Positions 54,384 through 63,910 of a stretch of 64,000 nt of DNA are shown piece by piece. The notes beneath the pieces are model-generated. The model searched no databases. It was given only the letters and a program-made list of their open reading frames with translations, and had not been told where the DNA came from. The stretch comes from Sutterella sp034104065. GTDB taxonomy: Bacteria > Pseudomonadota > Gammaproteobacteria > Burkholderiales > Burkholderiaceae_F. The stretch lies in assembly GCA_034104065.1 (NCBI GenBank), contig JAXEEN010000126.1, positions 1 to 64,000 of the forward strand. The letters run 5' to 3'. The stretch's first letter is position 1. Each line of letters starts with the position of its first letter. Made by a program: the position numbers and the translations under genes.

Positions 54384-55724
54384 TCAGGCTCTTTTTCTCA
54401 GTAGGGCATAGAAAAAGCCGTCATGCACGGAAGGAAGTATGCTGGTTTGCTCCCAGTGGTCATCCTCCTTAGGCAGAAGTGTCAGCATGCCCTCACCCCC
54501 CGTAAAGAGAGGCCTCAGCTCGGCATCGGGTGTCTCATTGAGAAATCGAGAAATTTGATCGGATCCCTCTTCTGGAAACACGGAACAGGTGGCATACAGT
54601 AGATGGCCTTCTGGCCTGAGCAAGGGCCAAAGAGCGCGAAGCAGAATACTCTGCTCGGTTGCCAGTTTTCGAATATCTTCCGGCCGACGCAACCAGGGGG
54701 TATCCGGTTGACGGCGAACAACGCCGCTTGCTGTACAGGGGGCGTCAAGGAGGATGGCATCAAAAGCCTTGCCATCCCACCACTTAGCCGTTTTGGCAGC
54801 GTCAGCTGTTCGGATTTCGGCAGACAGTTGGAGGCGTTCAAGTGTTTCCCGAATCTTATCCGTTCTGGTCGGATCAATTTCGAGGGCAGTCATGCTGCAA
54901 TCGGTACGTTCCAAAATATGTGCAGTTTTTCCTCCGGGAGCGGCACATGCGTCAAGCACTCGATCCCCCGGTTTGACGGGCAGAAAGTCTGCTGCAAGCT
55001 GTGTGCCGGCATCTTGAACAGATACAATGCCGTCGGTAAAGCCGGGAATGCGTTCAACCGGCAACGGAACGTTCAGCATGACGGCATCCTTACCAACACG
55101 TCTGGCTGCGATGCCGGCTTGAGTCAGAACCTTCAGATAATCTTCCGGCCTGGAACGGCGGCAGTTGATACGCAGTGTCATGGGAGGATGCCGCACTGCG
55201 ATACTGAGAATCTGTTCGGCCTCTTCGGGATGGGCTTTTTTCATCCTGGCGATCCACCAACCCGGGGCATTGAAACGCACTTCGGGTTTGGCAAGCGCAT
55301 GTCGGATGAGTTCATCTTTTTCCCGAAGAAACCGACGCAGTACAGCATTGACAAAGCCGGATGCCGCTCTCGTTGAGGACATACTTTTGGAGGCGTTGAC
55401 TGCCTCACTGACAACGGTGTATGTCGAGAATCTTCCGAGAAAAAATGCGGCGAAAGCCGATTCCAGCAGGGAGACGACGGCCGGAGTCGGAGTACGTGTA
55501 CACAAAGTGCCTAGCACTTCTCGGAAAAGCGCCGCTCTTCGGACGCTTTCATAGGTAAGTGCCTGAGCGGTGGGACGACTGTCTGCCGGCAGTTTTTGAA
55601 GCATGGGTCTGATGACCGCGTTGAGTGATGCTCCGTTCCTCAGTTGAGAGCGAGCATCAGCAACCGCCAGCAAGATTCTCGACAGAGGAATCTGTTGGCG
55701 AACGGCATCTTTTTCAGGAGACAT
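54384..55724 (-). CDS. rsmB: 16S rRNA (cytosine-C5) methyltransferase RsmB
   Basis: A 446-residue enzyme that methylates C967 of 16S rRNA. The NusB-like N-terminal domain (LSRILLAVADARSQL) is followed by a SAM domain: VLDACAAPGGKTAHILE, LLDAPCTASGVVRRQPD with a catalytic Cys, and LLYATCSVFPEEGSDQI with the second Cys. The open frame extends far upstream to 55913, but the ATG at 55724 sits at the fmt stop and matches the family start. Confidence 0.94.
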   Translation of the reverse strand: MSPEKDAVRQQIPLSRILLAVADARSQLRNGASLNAVIRPMLQKLPADSRPTAQALTYESVRRAALFREVLGTLCTRTPTPAVVSLLESAFAAFFLGRFSTYTVVSEAVNASKSMSSTRAASGFVNAVLRRFLREKDELIRHALAKPEVRFNAPGWWIARMKKAHPEEAEQILSIAVRHPPMTLRINCRRSRPEDYLKVLTQAGIAARRVGKDAVMLNVPLPVERIPGFTDGIVSVQDAGTQLAADFLPVKPGDRVLDACAAPGGKTAHILERTDCSMTALEIDPTRTDKIRETLERLQLSAEIRTADAAKTAKWWDGKAFDAILLDAPCTASGVVRRQPDTPWLRRPEDIRKLATEQSILLRALWPLLRPEGHLLYATCSVFPEEGSDQISRFLNETPDAELRPLFTGGEGMLTLLPKEDDHWEQTSILPSVHDGFFYALLRKRA

Positions 55725-56680
55725 CACTTCAGCACCTCGCCAACAGCGAATTTCAGACTCTGAAGGAAAGACGGCGCGGGCATCTTGGGTTTGCCGGGTT
55801 TCTGCAGAACCGTTGCTCGAAGAGCGCCGCTTCCGCAAGCGACAGTCAGCGCTCCCGAGGTATCCAATACCTCTCCGGGCTTTCCTTCCCCCTTCACAGG
55901 ATCGGCAGCCCAAATTTTGACTGGAATGCCGTCTTTGGTACAGACAGTACCCGGGAACGGCGTAAAGGCGCGGACTTTGCGGGCAATGACCTCAGCCGGC
56001 TGTGACCAGTCAATTGCGGCTTCACTTTTCAGAAGTTTTTCGGCGTAGGTAACTCCCTCTTCGGGCTGAGGTGTCCATGTCAAGTCGTTCGGCGTTTTAA
56101 GCGCGTCTACAAGCAGATCAGCTCCGAGTTCGGCAAGACGCATCATAAGGGAGTCGCTTGTGTCTGACGGTGAAATCGGAGTGCGGACTTCACAGATCAT
56201 GGGGCCCGTATCTAGTCCAAGTTCCATCTTCATCAATGTGACGCCGGTTTCAGGATCACCGGCTTCGATGGCTCTTGCAACGGGAGCTGCACCCCGCCAT
56301 CTGGGAAGAAGACTCCCGTGAATATTGATAGCTCGGATATCACCGTTGCGGCCAATGCCCCGTGCGCAGTCGAGTACAGGCTGAGGAAGAATCAGACCAT
56401 AAGCGGCAACAACAAGGAGATCCGCATCTGTTTCTCTGAGCTGCTGATGGACAGCCGCAGCCTCTTCCGGGGACCGTTTCAGACTGAGAGTCTGCGGCGT
56501 CAGAACTGTCAGACCGTGGTCAAGCGCAAGGCGCTTGACAGGAGACGGCGTGAGCTTCATGCCTCTGCCGCTAGGGCGGTCGGGCTGGGAAAGAACCAGA
56601 GCGATATGATGGCCGGCCTCGATCAGGCGGCTCAGGGCGACAGCGGCAAAATCCGGAGTACCGGCGAAGATGATTTTCAT
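55724..56680 (-). CDS. fmt: Methionyl-tRNA formyltransferase
   Basis: A 318-residue enzyme that formylates initiator Met-tRNA. The start at 56680 gives MKIIFAGTPDFAAVAL; the catalytic motif reads INIHGSLLPRWRGAAPVARAI, and a C-terminal beta-barrel domain with GEVLDTSGALTVACGSGAL follows. It overlaps rsmB by one base. The partner gene def is nearby but in a separate unit. Confidence 0.96.
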   Translation of the reverse strand: MKIIFAGTPDFAAVALSRLIEAGHHIALVLSQPDRPSGRGMKLTPSPVKRLALDHGLTVLTPQTLSLKRSPEEAAAVHQQLRETDADLLVVAAYGLILPQPVLDCARGIGRNGDIRAINIHGSLLPRWRGAAPVARAIEAGDPETGVTLMKMELGLDTGPMICEVRTPISPSDTSDSLMMRLAELGADLLVDALKTPNDLTWTPQPEEGVTYAEKLLKSEAAIDWSQPAEVIARKVRAFTPFPGTVCTKDGIPVKIWAADPVKGEGKPGEVLDTSGALTVACGSGALRATVLQKPGKPKMPAPSFLQSLKFAVGEVLK

Positions 56681-56779
56681 TTCGTCAAAAAACAGGGAAT
56701 GAGGCAGGGCTCGCTTCTGCACGAAGACAGAACTGTGAATATGATGCAGTAGTGTAAGGTACTTTGCTCAGTACGGGTT

Positions 56780-57694
56780 ATGCCCGAAGGGAAAGACGTG
56801 GAAGAACTCCAGTACAACGGTTATCGATTCGCGTTCTCAAGATGGGGCGACAGAGATGCGCCGGCGATTATGCTGATTATGGGGCTCGGCATGCCCGGGA
56901 TCGCTTGGCCGGAGACGCTGATCGCCATGCTCGTGCGAGAGGGGTTTCAGGTTATCGTTCCCGATAACCGTGATTGCGGGAAGAGTTCGAGGTTTGATGA
57001 TTTTGTCCCTGACGGCAAGGATGTTGCCGAAGCCATTGCCCGTACATTGCTGCGCAGACGGGTAACGAGCGGTTACGCGCTTGAAGACATGGCCTTCGAC
57101 CTCGAGAGGATTTTGAATGAGCTGGGTATCCGCAGGGTCCATGTCGTTGGAATTTCAATGGGCGGAATGATTGCGCAGGTCATGGCTGTTCAGTGTCCAA
57201 ACAGAGTGGCGACGCTGACGTCCATCGCTTCGGCGAGCGGAAATCCTTCCACAGGTCTCGGTCGTGCTACGGCCATATGGAAGCTTCTCAAAAAGCCGGA
57301 ATCAGATTCTACGGAGGGACTGCGAAACTATTTCCGGGGAGTGTTTACAGCTTTGGCGGGGCCTAAGTATCAGCCTGCTGAACCAGAACTTGAATCAATG
57401 CTCAACAGAATCGAAACGTTCAACTACGATCCGGCCGCGATGTACCGGCAGCTTCTTGCCATTTTGGCGAGCGGTGACCGCTCGTGGCAACTGGCGAGAC
57501 TTCAGTTGCCGACGCTGGTGATTCATGGTACGGCAGATCCGCTCTTGCCGTTAGCGGCCGGGGAGGAAACTGCCCGACTGATTCCGGAGGCTAAGTTGGT
57601 CTCCATTCAGGGGATGGGACATCAGCTGCCGGAAGCTTTGGTCCCCGAGATCGGATCACTGATTGCGGGGCACTGCCACACTCATCCGGCTTAA
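56780..57694 (+). CDS. Alpha/beta hydrolase
   Basis: A 304-residue protein with the alpha/beta hydrolase fold. The nucleophile elbow is VVGISMGGMIAQ (Ser about residue 125), the acid lies near HGTADPLLP and the His in GMGHQLPEAL. The oxyanion region is LIMGLGMPG. The substrate is unknown; esterases and thioesterases share this look. It is divergent from fmt and its last four bases overlap the end of def. Confidence 0.85.
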   Translation: MPEGKDVEELQYNGYRFAFSRWGDRDAPAIMLIMGLGMPGIAWPETLIAMLVREGFQVIVPDNRDCGKSSRFDDFVPDGKDVAEAIARTLLRRRVTSGYALEDMAFDLERILNELGIRRVHVVGISMGGMIAQVMAVQCPNRVATLTSIASASGNPSTGLGRATAIWKLLKKPESDSTEGLRNYFRGVFTALAGPKYQPAEPELESMLNRIETFNYDPAAMYRQLLAILASGDRSWQLARLQLPTLVIHGTADPLLPLAAGEETARLIPEAKLVSIQGMGHQLPEALVPEIGSLIAGHCHTHPA

Positions 57695-58215
57695 CGCTCT
57701 TTCGCGGCATTCTTATCGTTTCGGCGAAGCTTCTTCAGCTTCATGCAGGCCCGATCCTTTTTCAGACGGCTCAGGTGATCAATGAAGACAAGCCCGTCAA
57801 GATGGTCGATTTCATGCTGAGCACATACCGCCAGCATTCCAGAGGCGGAAAATTCAAAGACATTTCCGTTAAGATCCTGAGCCTTTACGGTAATGCCGTC
57901 CGGACGTTTGACTTTTTCATACAAGCCTTTCAGAGAGAGGCAGCCTTCTTCGAATTCTTCCAGTGTGTCGGTACGAGAGGTGATGACCGGGTTGACAAGA
58001 ACCTTCAAGTCAGACTTGTCTTCGCTGACGTCGATGACAACGATGCGTTTAAGCACGCCTACCTGATTGGCGGCCAGTCCGACGCCGGGAGCTGCGTACA
58101 TGGTTTCGGCCATGTCGCTGGCAAGCTGTTTCAGCTCATCGTCAAAAACTGTGACTGTTTCTGCTTTGGCAGAAAGCACGGGGTCGGGGTACTGAATGAT
58201 GGGCAGAAGAGCCAC
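57691..58215 (-). CDS. def: Peptide deformylase
   Basis: A 174-residue metalloenzyme that removes formyl groups from new proteins. The three motifs are present: GVGLAANQVG, EEGCLSLKG with the metal Cys, and QHEIDHLDG with two His and the catalytic Glu. It starts MALLPIIQYPDPVL. Unlike the frequent def-fmt operon, an alpha/beta hydrolase on the other strand separates it from fmt. Confidence 0.96.
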   Translation of the reverse strand: MALLPIIQYPDPVLSAKAETVTVFDDELKQLASDMAETMYAAPGVGLAANQVGVLKRIVVIDVSEDKSDLKVLVNPVITSRTDTLEEFEEGCLSLKGLYEKVKRPDGITVKAQDLNGNVFEFSASGMLAVCAQHEIDHLDGLVFIDHLSRLKKDRACMKLKKLRRNDKNAAKER

Positions 58216-58562
58216 GGGATGGTTCCTTATAAACAGAGTGCCAGAATACTGAGGAGAAGACCGAAGTCCGGTGGGCCGTTCATTTTAATCGGGAAAACGA
58301 GTGAATGAGGCATTCGGAACGGTTCGATTTCCATGTTTTTTGTCTTGGTCGGCCTTTGTGCTGATCAGTCAGTCCGATTTCGCCCATGCAGATTGCACAT
58401 TTTTCCAATATTGCTAATCTATAAAAAAGGAGACTGAGGTTCGGTGCTGAACTGGTCCATAATGACGGCCTTCTGTCAGTTTCCTGTTGATCTGATTTTT
58501 TATCGGAAACCTGTTTTGCGTTTGCGTCTGCGTCAGAGATAGGTTTCCCTCTGAATTGATTT
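58216..58562. other. def-topB spacer
   Basis: This 347-base stretch between divergent def and topB holds no gene I can support; the longest open frame here is antisense to topB and lacks any family look. TTGCAC at 58393-58398 could be part of a rightward promoter, but no clear -10 is at the right distance. An 8-bp inverted repeat GGAAACCT/AGGTTTCC at 58505-58512 and 58541-58548 ends 14 bases before the topB start. Confidence 0.5.
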
Positions 58563-61124
58563 ATGACTGTTTCTCTTGTCATTGCCGAAAAACCTTCTGT
58601 CGCCGGAGATATTGCTCGTGCACTCGGCGGATTCAAGCGCGATGGTGATTTCTGGGTCCGTGACGATATGATTATCGGTTCCGCGGTAGGCCACCTTTTG
58701 GAGATCAGCGCTCCGGAAGAGTTTGACGTTAAGCGCGGTCGCTGGACGTTCAAAAATCTACCGGTTCTTCCTCCTTATTTTGATTTGAAACCGATCAAGA
58801 AATCCGAGGAAAAACTCAAGGCACTTGCTCGCAAGCTCCGAAGCCGAACTGTGACCGATGTGATTAATGCATGCGACGCGGGGCGCGAGGGCGAGTTGAT
58901 TTTTCGCTATATCATGCAGTCTTGCGGAAGCAAGAAGCCGGTGCGAAGGCTGTGGCTGCAGTCCATGACAAAGGGTGCGATTCAGGAGGGCTTTCGGACG
59001 CTCCGCAGTGACGAAGAAATGAAGCCGCTTGAGGCGGCTGCCCGTTGCCGTTCCGAAGCCGATTGGCTTGTGGGTATCAACGGGACTCGTGCCATGACTG
59101 CGTTTAATTCCAAGGACGGCGGTTTCTTCCTGACAACGGTCGGCCGTGTGCAGACGCCGACGCTCGCGATTGTTGTCAAACGCGAGACGGAAATCAATAG
59201 TTTCGAGCCTCGGGCCTACTGGCAGGTCTCGGCTCGTTTCTCGGCAAAGTCCGGAGAGTATGAGGGACTGTGGCAGAGAGCGGATTTCAAAAAAGACAAA
59301 AATAATCCTGACGCCCGAGCTGAACGTTTGTGGACGGAAGCGGAGGCACGTGCAGTCGCCGAAGCTTGCAGAGACGGCAAAGGAACGGTAGAAGAAACCT
59401 CAAAGCGTACAAGGCAGCTATCTCCTCAGCTTTTCGATTTGACGAGTCTGCAGCGTGAGGCTAACAGCCGTTTTGGCTTTTCTGCCAAGACGACGTTGGC
59501 TATTGCCCAGGCGCTTTATGAAAAACATAAGGTGCTGACATATCCGAGAACCGATGCACGTGCTTTGCCAGAGGATTATCTGCCCACAGTGCGAGAAACG
59601 CTCGGCTCACTTGAGGGCCTTCCCGACTATAAAGCTTTTGCCGAGCGCATTATCCAGCAGAATTGGGTGAAGCCCGACAAGCGGGTCTTTGACAACTCCA
59701 AGATAAGCGATCACTTCGCCATTATTCCGACGGGTCAGTTGCCCAAGACGCTCAATGAAGTCGAGCAAAAGATTTTTGACCTTGTTGTCCGCCGCTTCAT
59801 GTCTGTTTTCTTTCCGGCGGCGGAATACGATGTCACTGTTCGCATTACGACAGTTGCTGATCAGCAGTTCCGTACAGAAGGAAAGGTGTTGGTCAATCCC
59901 GGTTGGCTTGACGTGGCAGGCAAGGGAGGCCGTGTGCAGCGAGATGTGCTCACCTCCGTGGTTTCCGGCGAAACCGTGGATGTACGGGAGGTGAAGGTCG
60001 AAGGGCTGCAAACAAAACCGCCTGCTCGGTATACCGAAGCGACACTCCTTGGTGCTATGGAAACGGCGGGCAAAAAACTGGAGGATGATGACCTTAGAGG
60101 TGCGATGGCTGATAAGGGCCTTGGTACGCCCGCGACTCGAGCGGCCATTATTGAAGGGCTGATTGATCAGAAGTATATGCGCCGGGAGGAGAGGGATCTG
60201 CATCCGACGGCCAAGGCTTTCCAGCTAATCATGCTGCTCAAAGGGCTTGGAATTGATGAATTGAGCGAACCGAGACTCACCGCAGAATGGGAGCAGAAGC
60301 TCCGCATGATTGAAGAGGGGAGCGTTCAAGGTGATGACTTCATGAGGGAAATTCGTCACCTGACAGAAAATGTCGTCGAGATGGCCAAGCACTATGAGGG
60401 CGACAGTGTTCCCATCGAAAATCCGCTTCATGTCAAGGCGCCGTGTCCACAGTGTGGGGGTGAAATCGTTGAAAATTACAGACGTTTTGCCTGTACGACG
60501 CCGGGATGTGAGTTTTCGATTGCCAAACATCCTTCAGGGCGCATGTTTGAGCCTGCCGAAGTGGAGGAACTGATCAGCACTGGGCACGTCGGACCTCTTT
60601 CCGGATTCATCAGCAAGCGAGGTTTTCCGTTTGAAGCGGAGCTGGTTCTAGTCAAAGATGAAAGTAATCTTTGGAAGATGCAGTTTGATTTCGGAGAGGA
60701 AGAGAAGGAAGAAGTTACCGACGAGGAAATTGAAAAAGCTGAATCGGTGGGGGTTTGCCCCTGCTGCGGTTCTCGCGTGCTGGATATGCCCGCTGCGTAT
60801 CAGTGCGAGAAAAATATTCGCGGCGATAAAAAGTGTACTTTCCGCATCGGAAAGACAATTCTTTCGAGAGATATTTCTCGGGAAGAGGTTGCCGCATTGT
60901 TGGCCGACAAGCGGACTCCCTTGCTGTCCGGTTTTATTTCTAAAAAAAATCAGCGTGCCTTCAAGGCGTATCTGGTTGTTAAGGCAAACGGTAGCATTGC
61001 CTTTGAGTTCGAACCTAGAAAGTCGGAAGTGAAAGCAGACCCGGCTAAAACTGACGGGGAGCCGGGGGAGATTAAAAATACGGTGCCCAAACGGACATCT
61101 TCTCGAAAGAAAACTGCATCCTGA
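58563..61124 (+). CDS. topB: DNA topoisomerase III
   Basis: An 853-residue type IA topoisomerase that unlinks and decatenates DNA. It opens MTVSLVIAEKPSVAGDIARAL (TOPRIM), followed by DAGREGELIFRYI and the active-site Tyr in LTYPRTDARALPEDY. Two C-terminal zinc-like repeats follow, CPQCGGEIVENYRRFACTTPGC and CPCCGSRVLDMPAAYQC (each shown as motif). A basic Lys/Arg/Ser tail ends the protein. A terminator follows. It is longer than E. coli TopB (653), owing to the C-terminal repeats. Confidence 0.93.
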   Translation: MTVSLVIAEKPSVAGDIARALGGFKRDGDFWVRDDMIIGSAVGHLLEISAPEEFDVKRGRWTFKNLPVLPPYFDLKPIKKSEEKLKALARKLRSRTVTDVINACDAGREGELIFRYIMQSCGSKKPVRRLWLQSMTKGAIQEGFRTLRSDEEMKPLEAAARCRSEADWLVGINGTRAMTAFNSKDGGFFLTTVGRVQTPTLAIVVKRETEINSFEPRAYWQVSARFSAKSGEYEGLWQRADFKKDKNNPDARAERLWTEAEARAVAEACRDGKGTVEETSKRTRQLSPQLFDLTSLQREANSRFGFSAKTTLAIAQALYEKHKVLTYPRTDARALPEDYLPTVRETLGSLEGLPDYKAFAERIIQQNWVKPDKRVFDNSKISDHFAIIPTGQLPKTLNEVEQKIFDLVVRRFMSVFFPAAEYDVTVRITTVADQQFRTEGKVLVNPGWLDVAGKGGRVQRDVLTSVVSGETVDVREVKVEGLQTKPPARYTEATLLGAMETAGKKLEDDDLRGAMADKGLGTPATRAAIIEGLIDQKYMRREERDLHPTAKAFQLIMLLKGLGIDELSEPRLTAEWEQKLRMIEEGSVQGDDFMREIRHLTENVVEMAKHYEGDSVPIENPLHVKAPCPQCGGEIVENYRRFACTTPGCEFSIAKHPSGRMFEPAEVEELISTGHVGPLSGFISKRGFPFEAELVLVKDESNLWKMQFDFGEEEKEEVTDEEIEKAESVGVCPCCGSRVLDMPAAYQCEKNIRGDKKCTFRIGKTILSRDISREEVAALLADKRTPLLSGFISKKNQRAFKAYLVVKANGSIAFEFEPRKSEVKADPAKTDGEPGEIKNTVPKRTSSRKKTAS

Positions 61125-61137
61125 GACACGCACGAAT

Positions 61138-61173
61138 CAAAAAAGGGAGCCCTTCATGGGGCTCCCTTTTTTG
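61138..61173. terminator. Bidirectional terminator after topB
   Basis: A 15-bp stem (61138-61152 with 61159-61173) around a six-base loop, GC core GGGAGCCC with GGGCTCCC, A run on the left and T run on the right. It lies between convergent topB and the DUF21/CBS gene. Confidence 0.94.
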
Positions 61174-61185
61174 ATTCTCGTCGGT

Positions 61186-62520
61186 TCATTCCGGATCGTT
61201 TGGGGTCGACTCTTCTGCTCTAGGACGTTCTTTGGCCCTTGTGACGAAGACTTGATTGATTTTATTGTTCTCAACGTCCGTCACTTCAAAAATATAGCCG
61301 GCCCAAGAGACTTTTTCATGACGTTTCGGAATCTTGCGCAGCATGTACATGATGAAGCCCGCGACAGTTTCGTAAGTGGAGTCGTCGGGGAATTCATCGA
61401 TATCTAGCGCATGTTCAAGATCATCAATGGGGGTGGCGCCGTCGACAACCCATTTTCCGTCTCCTCGATCAACGATCTGTTGCTCATCAGAGGTCGTCAC
61501 CAACTCTCCCATTACGGTGCTCATCACGTCATTAAGAGTAATGATGCCGACAACCAAGGCATACTCATTCAGAATGACGGCGAAGTCAGCTCGTGAGCGT
61601 TGGAAAACATCCAGAACTTCGGAAAGCGTCAGACTGTCGGGGATAAGAGGACAGTTCAGAATGACACCGGGATCTTTAAAGGAAATGGGCCGACCGTCAA
61701 GCACCTGTCTGAGAATGTGCATGGAGTCAATGTAGCCCACGATGTGGTCGAGGTCTTTATCGCAGACCAAAAAGCGACTGTACGGGACTGTGGAAAGTTT
61801 GGCTCTGATGCTGTCTTCCGGTTCATCGAGGGTAAAGTAGACGATGTTTTCCCGGGCAGTCATTGCAGAGGGTACCAAGCGGCTTTCCAGATCAAAGACG
61901 TTCTGAATAACTGCCTCCTCCTGAGGAGCGATGACTCCGGCTGCAGTGCCGGCGCCGACACTAGCCAAAATGTCTTCAGAAGTAATGGTGTCCTGACGCT
62001 TGGAGGAAAAGCCCATAGAGCGCATCAATCCGTCAGAGAGTTTTTCAAGAAGAAAAACCAACGGTCTCAGAACCTTGATGATAATCGTAACAGGCCGGAC
62101 CACCGCCATTGCCGATGCCTCTGGTCTTGCCACGGCAAGGCGCTTCGGGAGAAGGTCTCCGAAAATGACGAAAAGGAGCGTGGAGATGAAAAAAGACACG
62201 CAGGGCGCGACCACACCGACCGTATCGGCAGGCAGAACGAAGGCAAGGCACCAGGCAAAGAACGGGGAAAATGCAGCCAAACCAACGATGCCGCCCAGAA
62301 GGGCGAACGCATTCGTACAGACTTGGATGGCAGAGAAGATTTGACCGGGATGCTCCTGAAGGGACATCACCAAAGCGGCTCGGGGTTCTCCTTCGTCGGC
62401 CAATGCTTCAAGGCGGGAGCGCCGAGCAGATGCCAGGCTGATTTCTCCGCAGCTCAGGTAGGCACTCAGAAATACTAAAAAGAATAGGAAACAGATCTGC
62501 GAGTAAACGGGCATAAACAT
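61186..62520 (-). CDS. DUF21/CBS-pair membrane protein (HlyC/CorC family)
   Basis: A 444-residue protein with an N-terminal DUF21 (CNNM) membrane domain of about four helices, a pair of CBS domains (about residues 205-325, e.g. LDHIVGYIDSMHIL and NEYALVVGIITLNDVMSTVMGE in part) and a C-terminal CorC_HlyC domain. Relatives in E. coli are YtfL and YfjD, linked to cation or polyamine balance. The frame opens at GTG 62544, but the ATG at 62520 is preferred; no clear ribosome-binding site marks either. Confidence 0.83.
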   Translation of the reverse strand: MFMPVYSQICFLFFLVFLSAYLSCGEISLASARRSRLEALADEGEPRAALVMSLQEHPGQIFSAIQVCTNAFALLGGIVGLAAFSPFFAWCLAFVLPADTVGVVAPCVSFFISTLLFVIFGDLLPKRLAVARPEASAMAVVRPVTIIIKVLRPLVFLLEKLSDGLMRSMGFSSKRQDTITSEDILASVGAGTAAGVIAPQEEAVIQNVFDLESRLVPSAMTARENIVYFTLDEPEDSIRAKLSTVPYSRFLVCDKDLDHIVGYIDSMHILRQVLDGRPISFKDPGVILNCPLIPDSLTLSEVLDVFQRSRADFAVILNEYALVVGIITLNDVMSTVMGELVTTSDEQQIVDRGDGKWVVDGATPIDDLEHALDIDEFPDDSTYETVAGFIMYMLRKIPKRHEKVSWAGYIFEVTDVENNKINQVFVTRAKERPRAEESTPNDPE

Positions 62521-62795
62521 TCGCAAGTGATAACCAAGCTTCACATTCTAGCATGAGTTGTCTAAGCTTTTGTTTTTAAGAGGATTTCAGACTTATGACT
62601 TTCGGAGGCTCTCAGCTAGGCAGAAAGTGGAAGAAGATTTGTTAAAACCATGTGTTTTGTCAATTAGCCCGCACCCGCTCTGCGGCTGCAGGTAAACTTA
62701 TGCCCGTACGTGCCTGTCAGCACTTGTATTCGCAGTTCGACAATCCCGTCGTCCTGTGAGTTTTGTCCCCTCAGATCAAATCCAAGGATAGAGAA

Positions 62796-63818
62796 ATGAA
62801 GCTGAAGCTTTTGTCCGTTGCCGCCCTGCTTGCTGCCGGTGTCGTTGCTACGCCTGCTGTCGCTGGCGTTACGCTTGATGCCGTCAAGAAGCGCGGTAAT
62901 GTGCTTTGCGGCGTGAATACTTCTGCGCCGGGCTTTTCAAGTGCCGACAGTCAGGGCAACTGGCGCGGCCTTGATGTGAATATCTGCCGCTCCGTTGCGG
63001 CGGCCGTTCTCGGTGATGCCGATAAGGTGAAGTATGTCCCTCTCAGCTCTCCGCAGCGTTTTACTGCTCTGCAGTCTGGTGAAATCGACATTCTTGCCCG
63101 CAATACCACCTGGACGATGACTCGTGACGCAAGCCAGGGTTCCGTTTTCGTGGCCGTTTCGTACTACGACGGTCAGGGCTTCATCGTCCCGAAGGAATTC
63201 GGCATCAAGACTGCCAAAGAGCTTGACGGCGCTACCGTCTGCGTGCAGTCCGGCACCTCTTCCGAGAAAACGCTTGCCGACTACTTCAACTCTCATAAGA
63301 TGAGCTACAAGACAGTGGTGTTCGATACAACCGAAGCCACGCAGTCCGCGTTCCTCTCGGGGCGTTGCCAGGTCTATACCACCGACATGTCCGACCTCGC
63401 TGGCATGCGTACTCTCGCACAGGATCCGAGCAAGTATGAAATTCTCCCCGAAGTGATTTCCAAAGAACCTCTCGGCCCGGCAGTTCGCCGCGGTGATGAT
63501 GAGTGGTTCCAGATCGTTCGCTGGTCCTTCAATGCAATGATCGAAGCCGAGGAGCTCGGTGTCACTCAGGCCAATGTCGATCAGATGAAGGCCTCGAGCA
63601 CGAGCCCCAATGTTCAGCGTCTGCTGGGCAAGAGCGACGACATGGGCAAGCTTATCGGGCTGGATAAGGACTGGTCTTATCGTATTATTAAGCAGGTCGG
63701 CAACTATGGTGAATCCTGGAATGCTTATTTCGGGCCCAAGACCCCGCTTAATCTGCCGCGCGGTCTGAATCGTCTTTGGACGGACGGCGGTCTGATGTAC
63801 GCGATGCCGATTCGTTAA
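62796..63818 (+). CDS. Amino-acid ABC transporter substrate-binding protein
   Basis: A 340-residue periplasmic protein of the AapJ-like group. The signal peptide is MKLKLLSVAALLAAGVVATP, cut after TPAVA. The family segments GNVLCGVNTSAPGFSS, WRGLDVNICRSVAAAVLGD and LDGATVCVQSGTSSE are present. AAGGA lies about eight bases before the ATG at 62796; the frame opens upstream at 62763. It probably feeds a general L-amino-acid importer whose permeases lie beyond the window edge. Confidence 0.92.
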   Translation: MKLKLLSVAALLAAGVVATPAVAGVTLDAVKKRGNVLCGVNTSAPGFSSADSQGNWRGLDVNICRSVAAAVLGDADKVKYVPLSSPQRFTALQSGEIDILARNTTWTMTRDASQGSVFVAVSYYDGQGFIVPKEFGIKTAKELDGATVCVQSGTSSEKTLADYFNSHKMSYKTVVFDTTEATQSAFLSGRCQVYTTDMSDLAGMRTLAQDPSKYEILPEVISKEPLGPAVRRGDDEWFQIVRWSFNAMIEAEELGVTQANVDQMKASSTSPNVQRLLGKSDDMGKLIGLDKDWSYRIIKQVGNYGESWNAYFGPKTPLNLPRGLNRLWTDGGLMYAMPIR

Positions 63819-63860
63819 TGACGCTGCGTGCCTTGGGCACGGCCTGATCTAAGTGTCACG

Positions 63861-63890
63861 AAGGCCCTGGAGCGTATCCTCTGGGGCCTT
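63861..63890 (+). terminator. Terminator-like hairpin after the binding-protein gene
   Basis: AAGGCCCTGGAG pairs with CTCTGGGGCCTT (63861-63872, 63879-63890; two wobble pairs) around a six-base loop, followed by T-rich sequence. Such a hairpin between a binding-protein gene and permease genes commonly lowers downstream expression. Confidence 0.75.
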
Positions 63891-63910
63891 TTGTCAGTTT
63901 TTAGGTAGAC

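Noticed and set aside
58280..58753. 157-codon minus-strand frame in the def-topB spacer
   Set aside because: It overlaps the well-supported start of topB and has no recognisable features.
61600..62478. 292-codon plus-strand frame across the DUF21/CBS gene
   Set aside because: The minus-strand protein has clear domains; the plus-strand product is a charged shadow.
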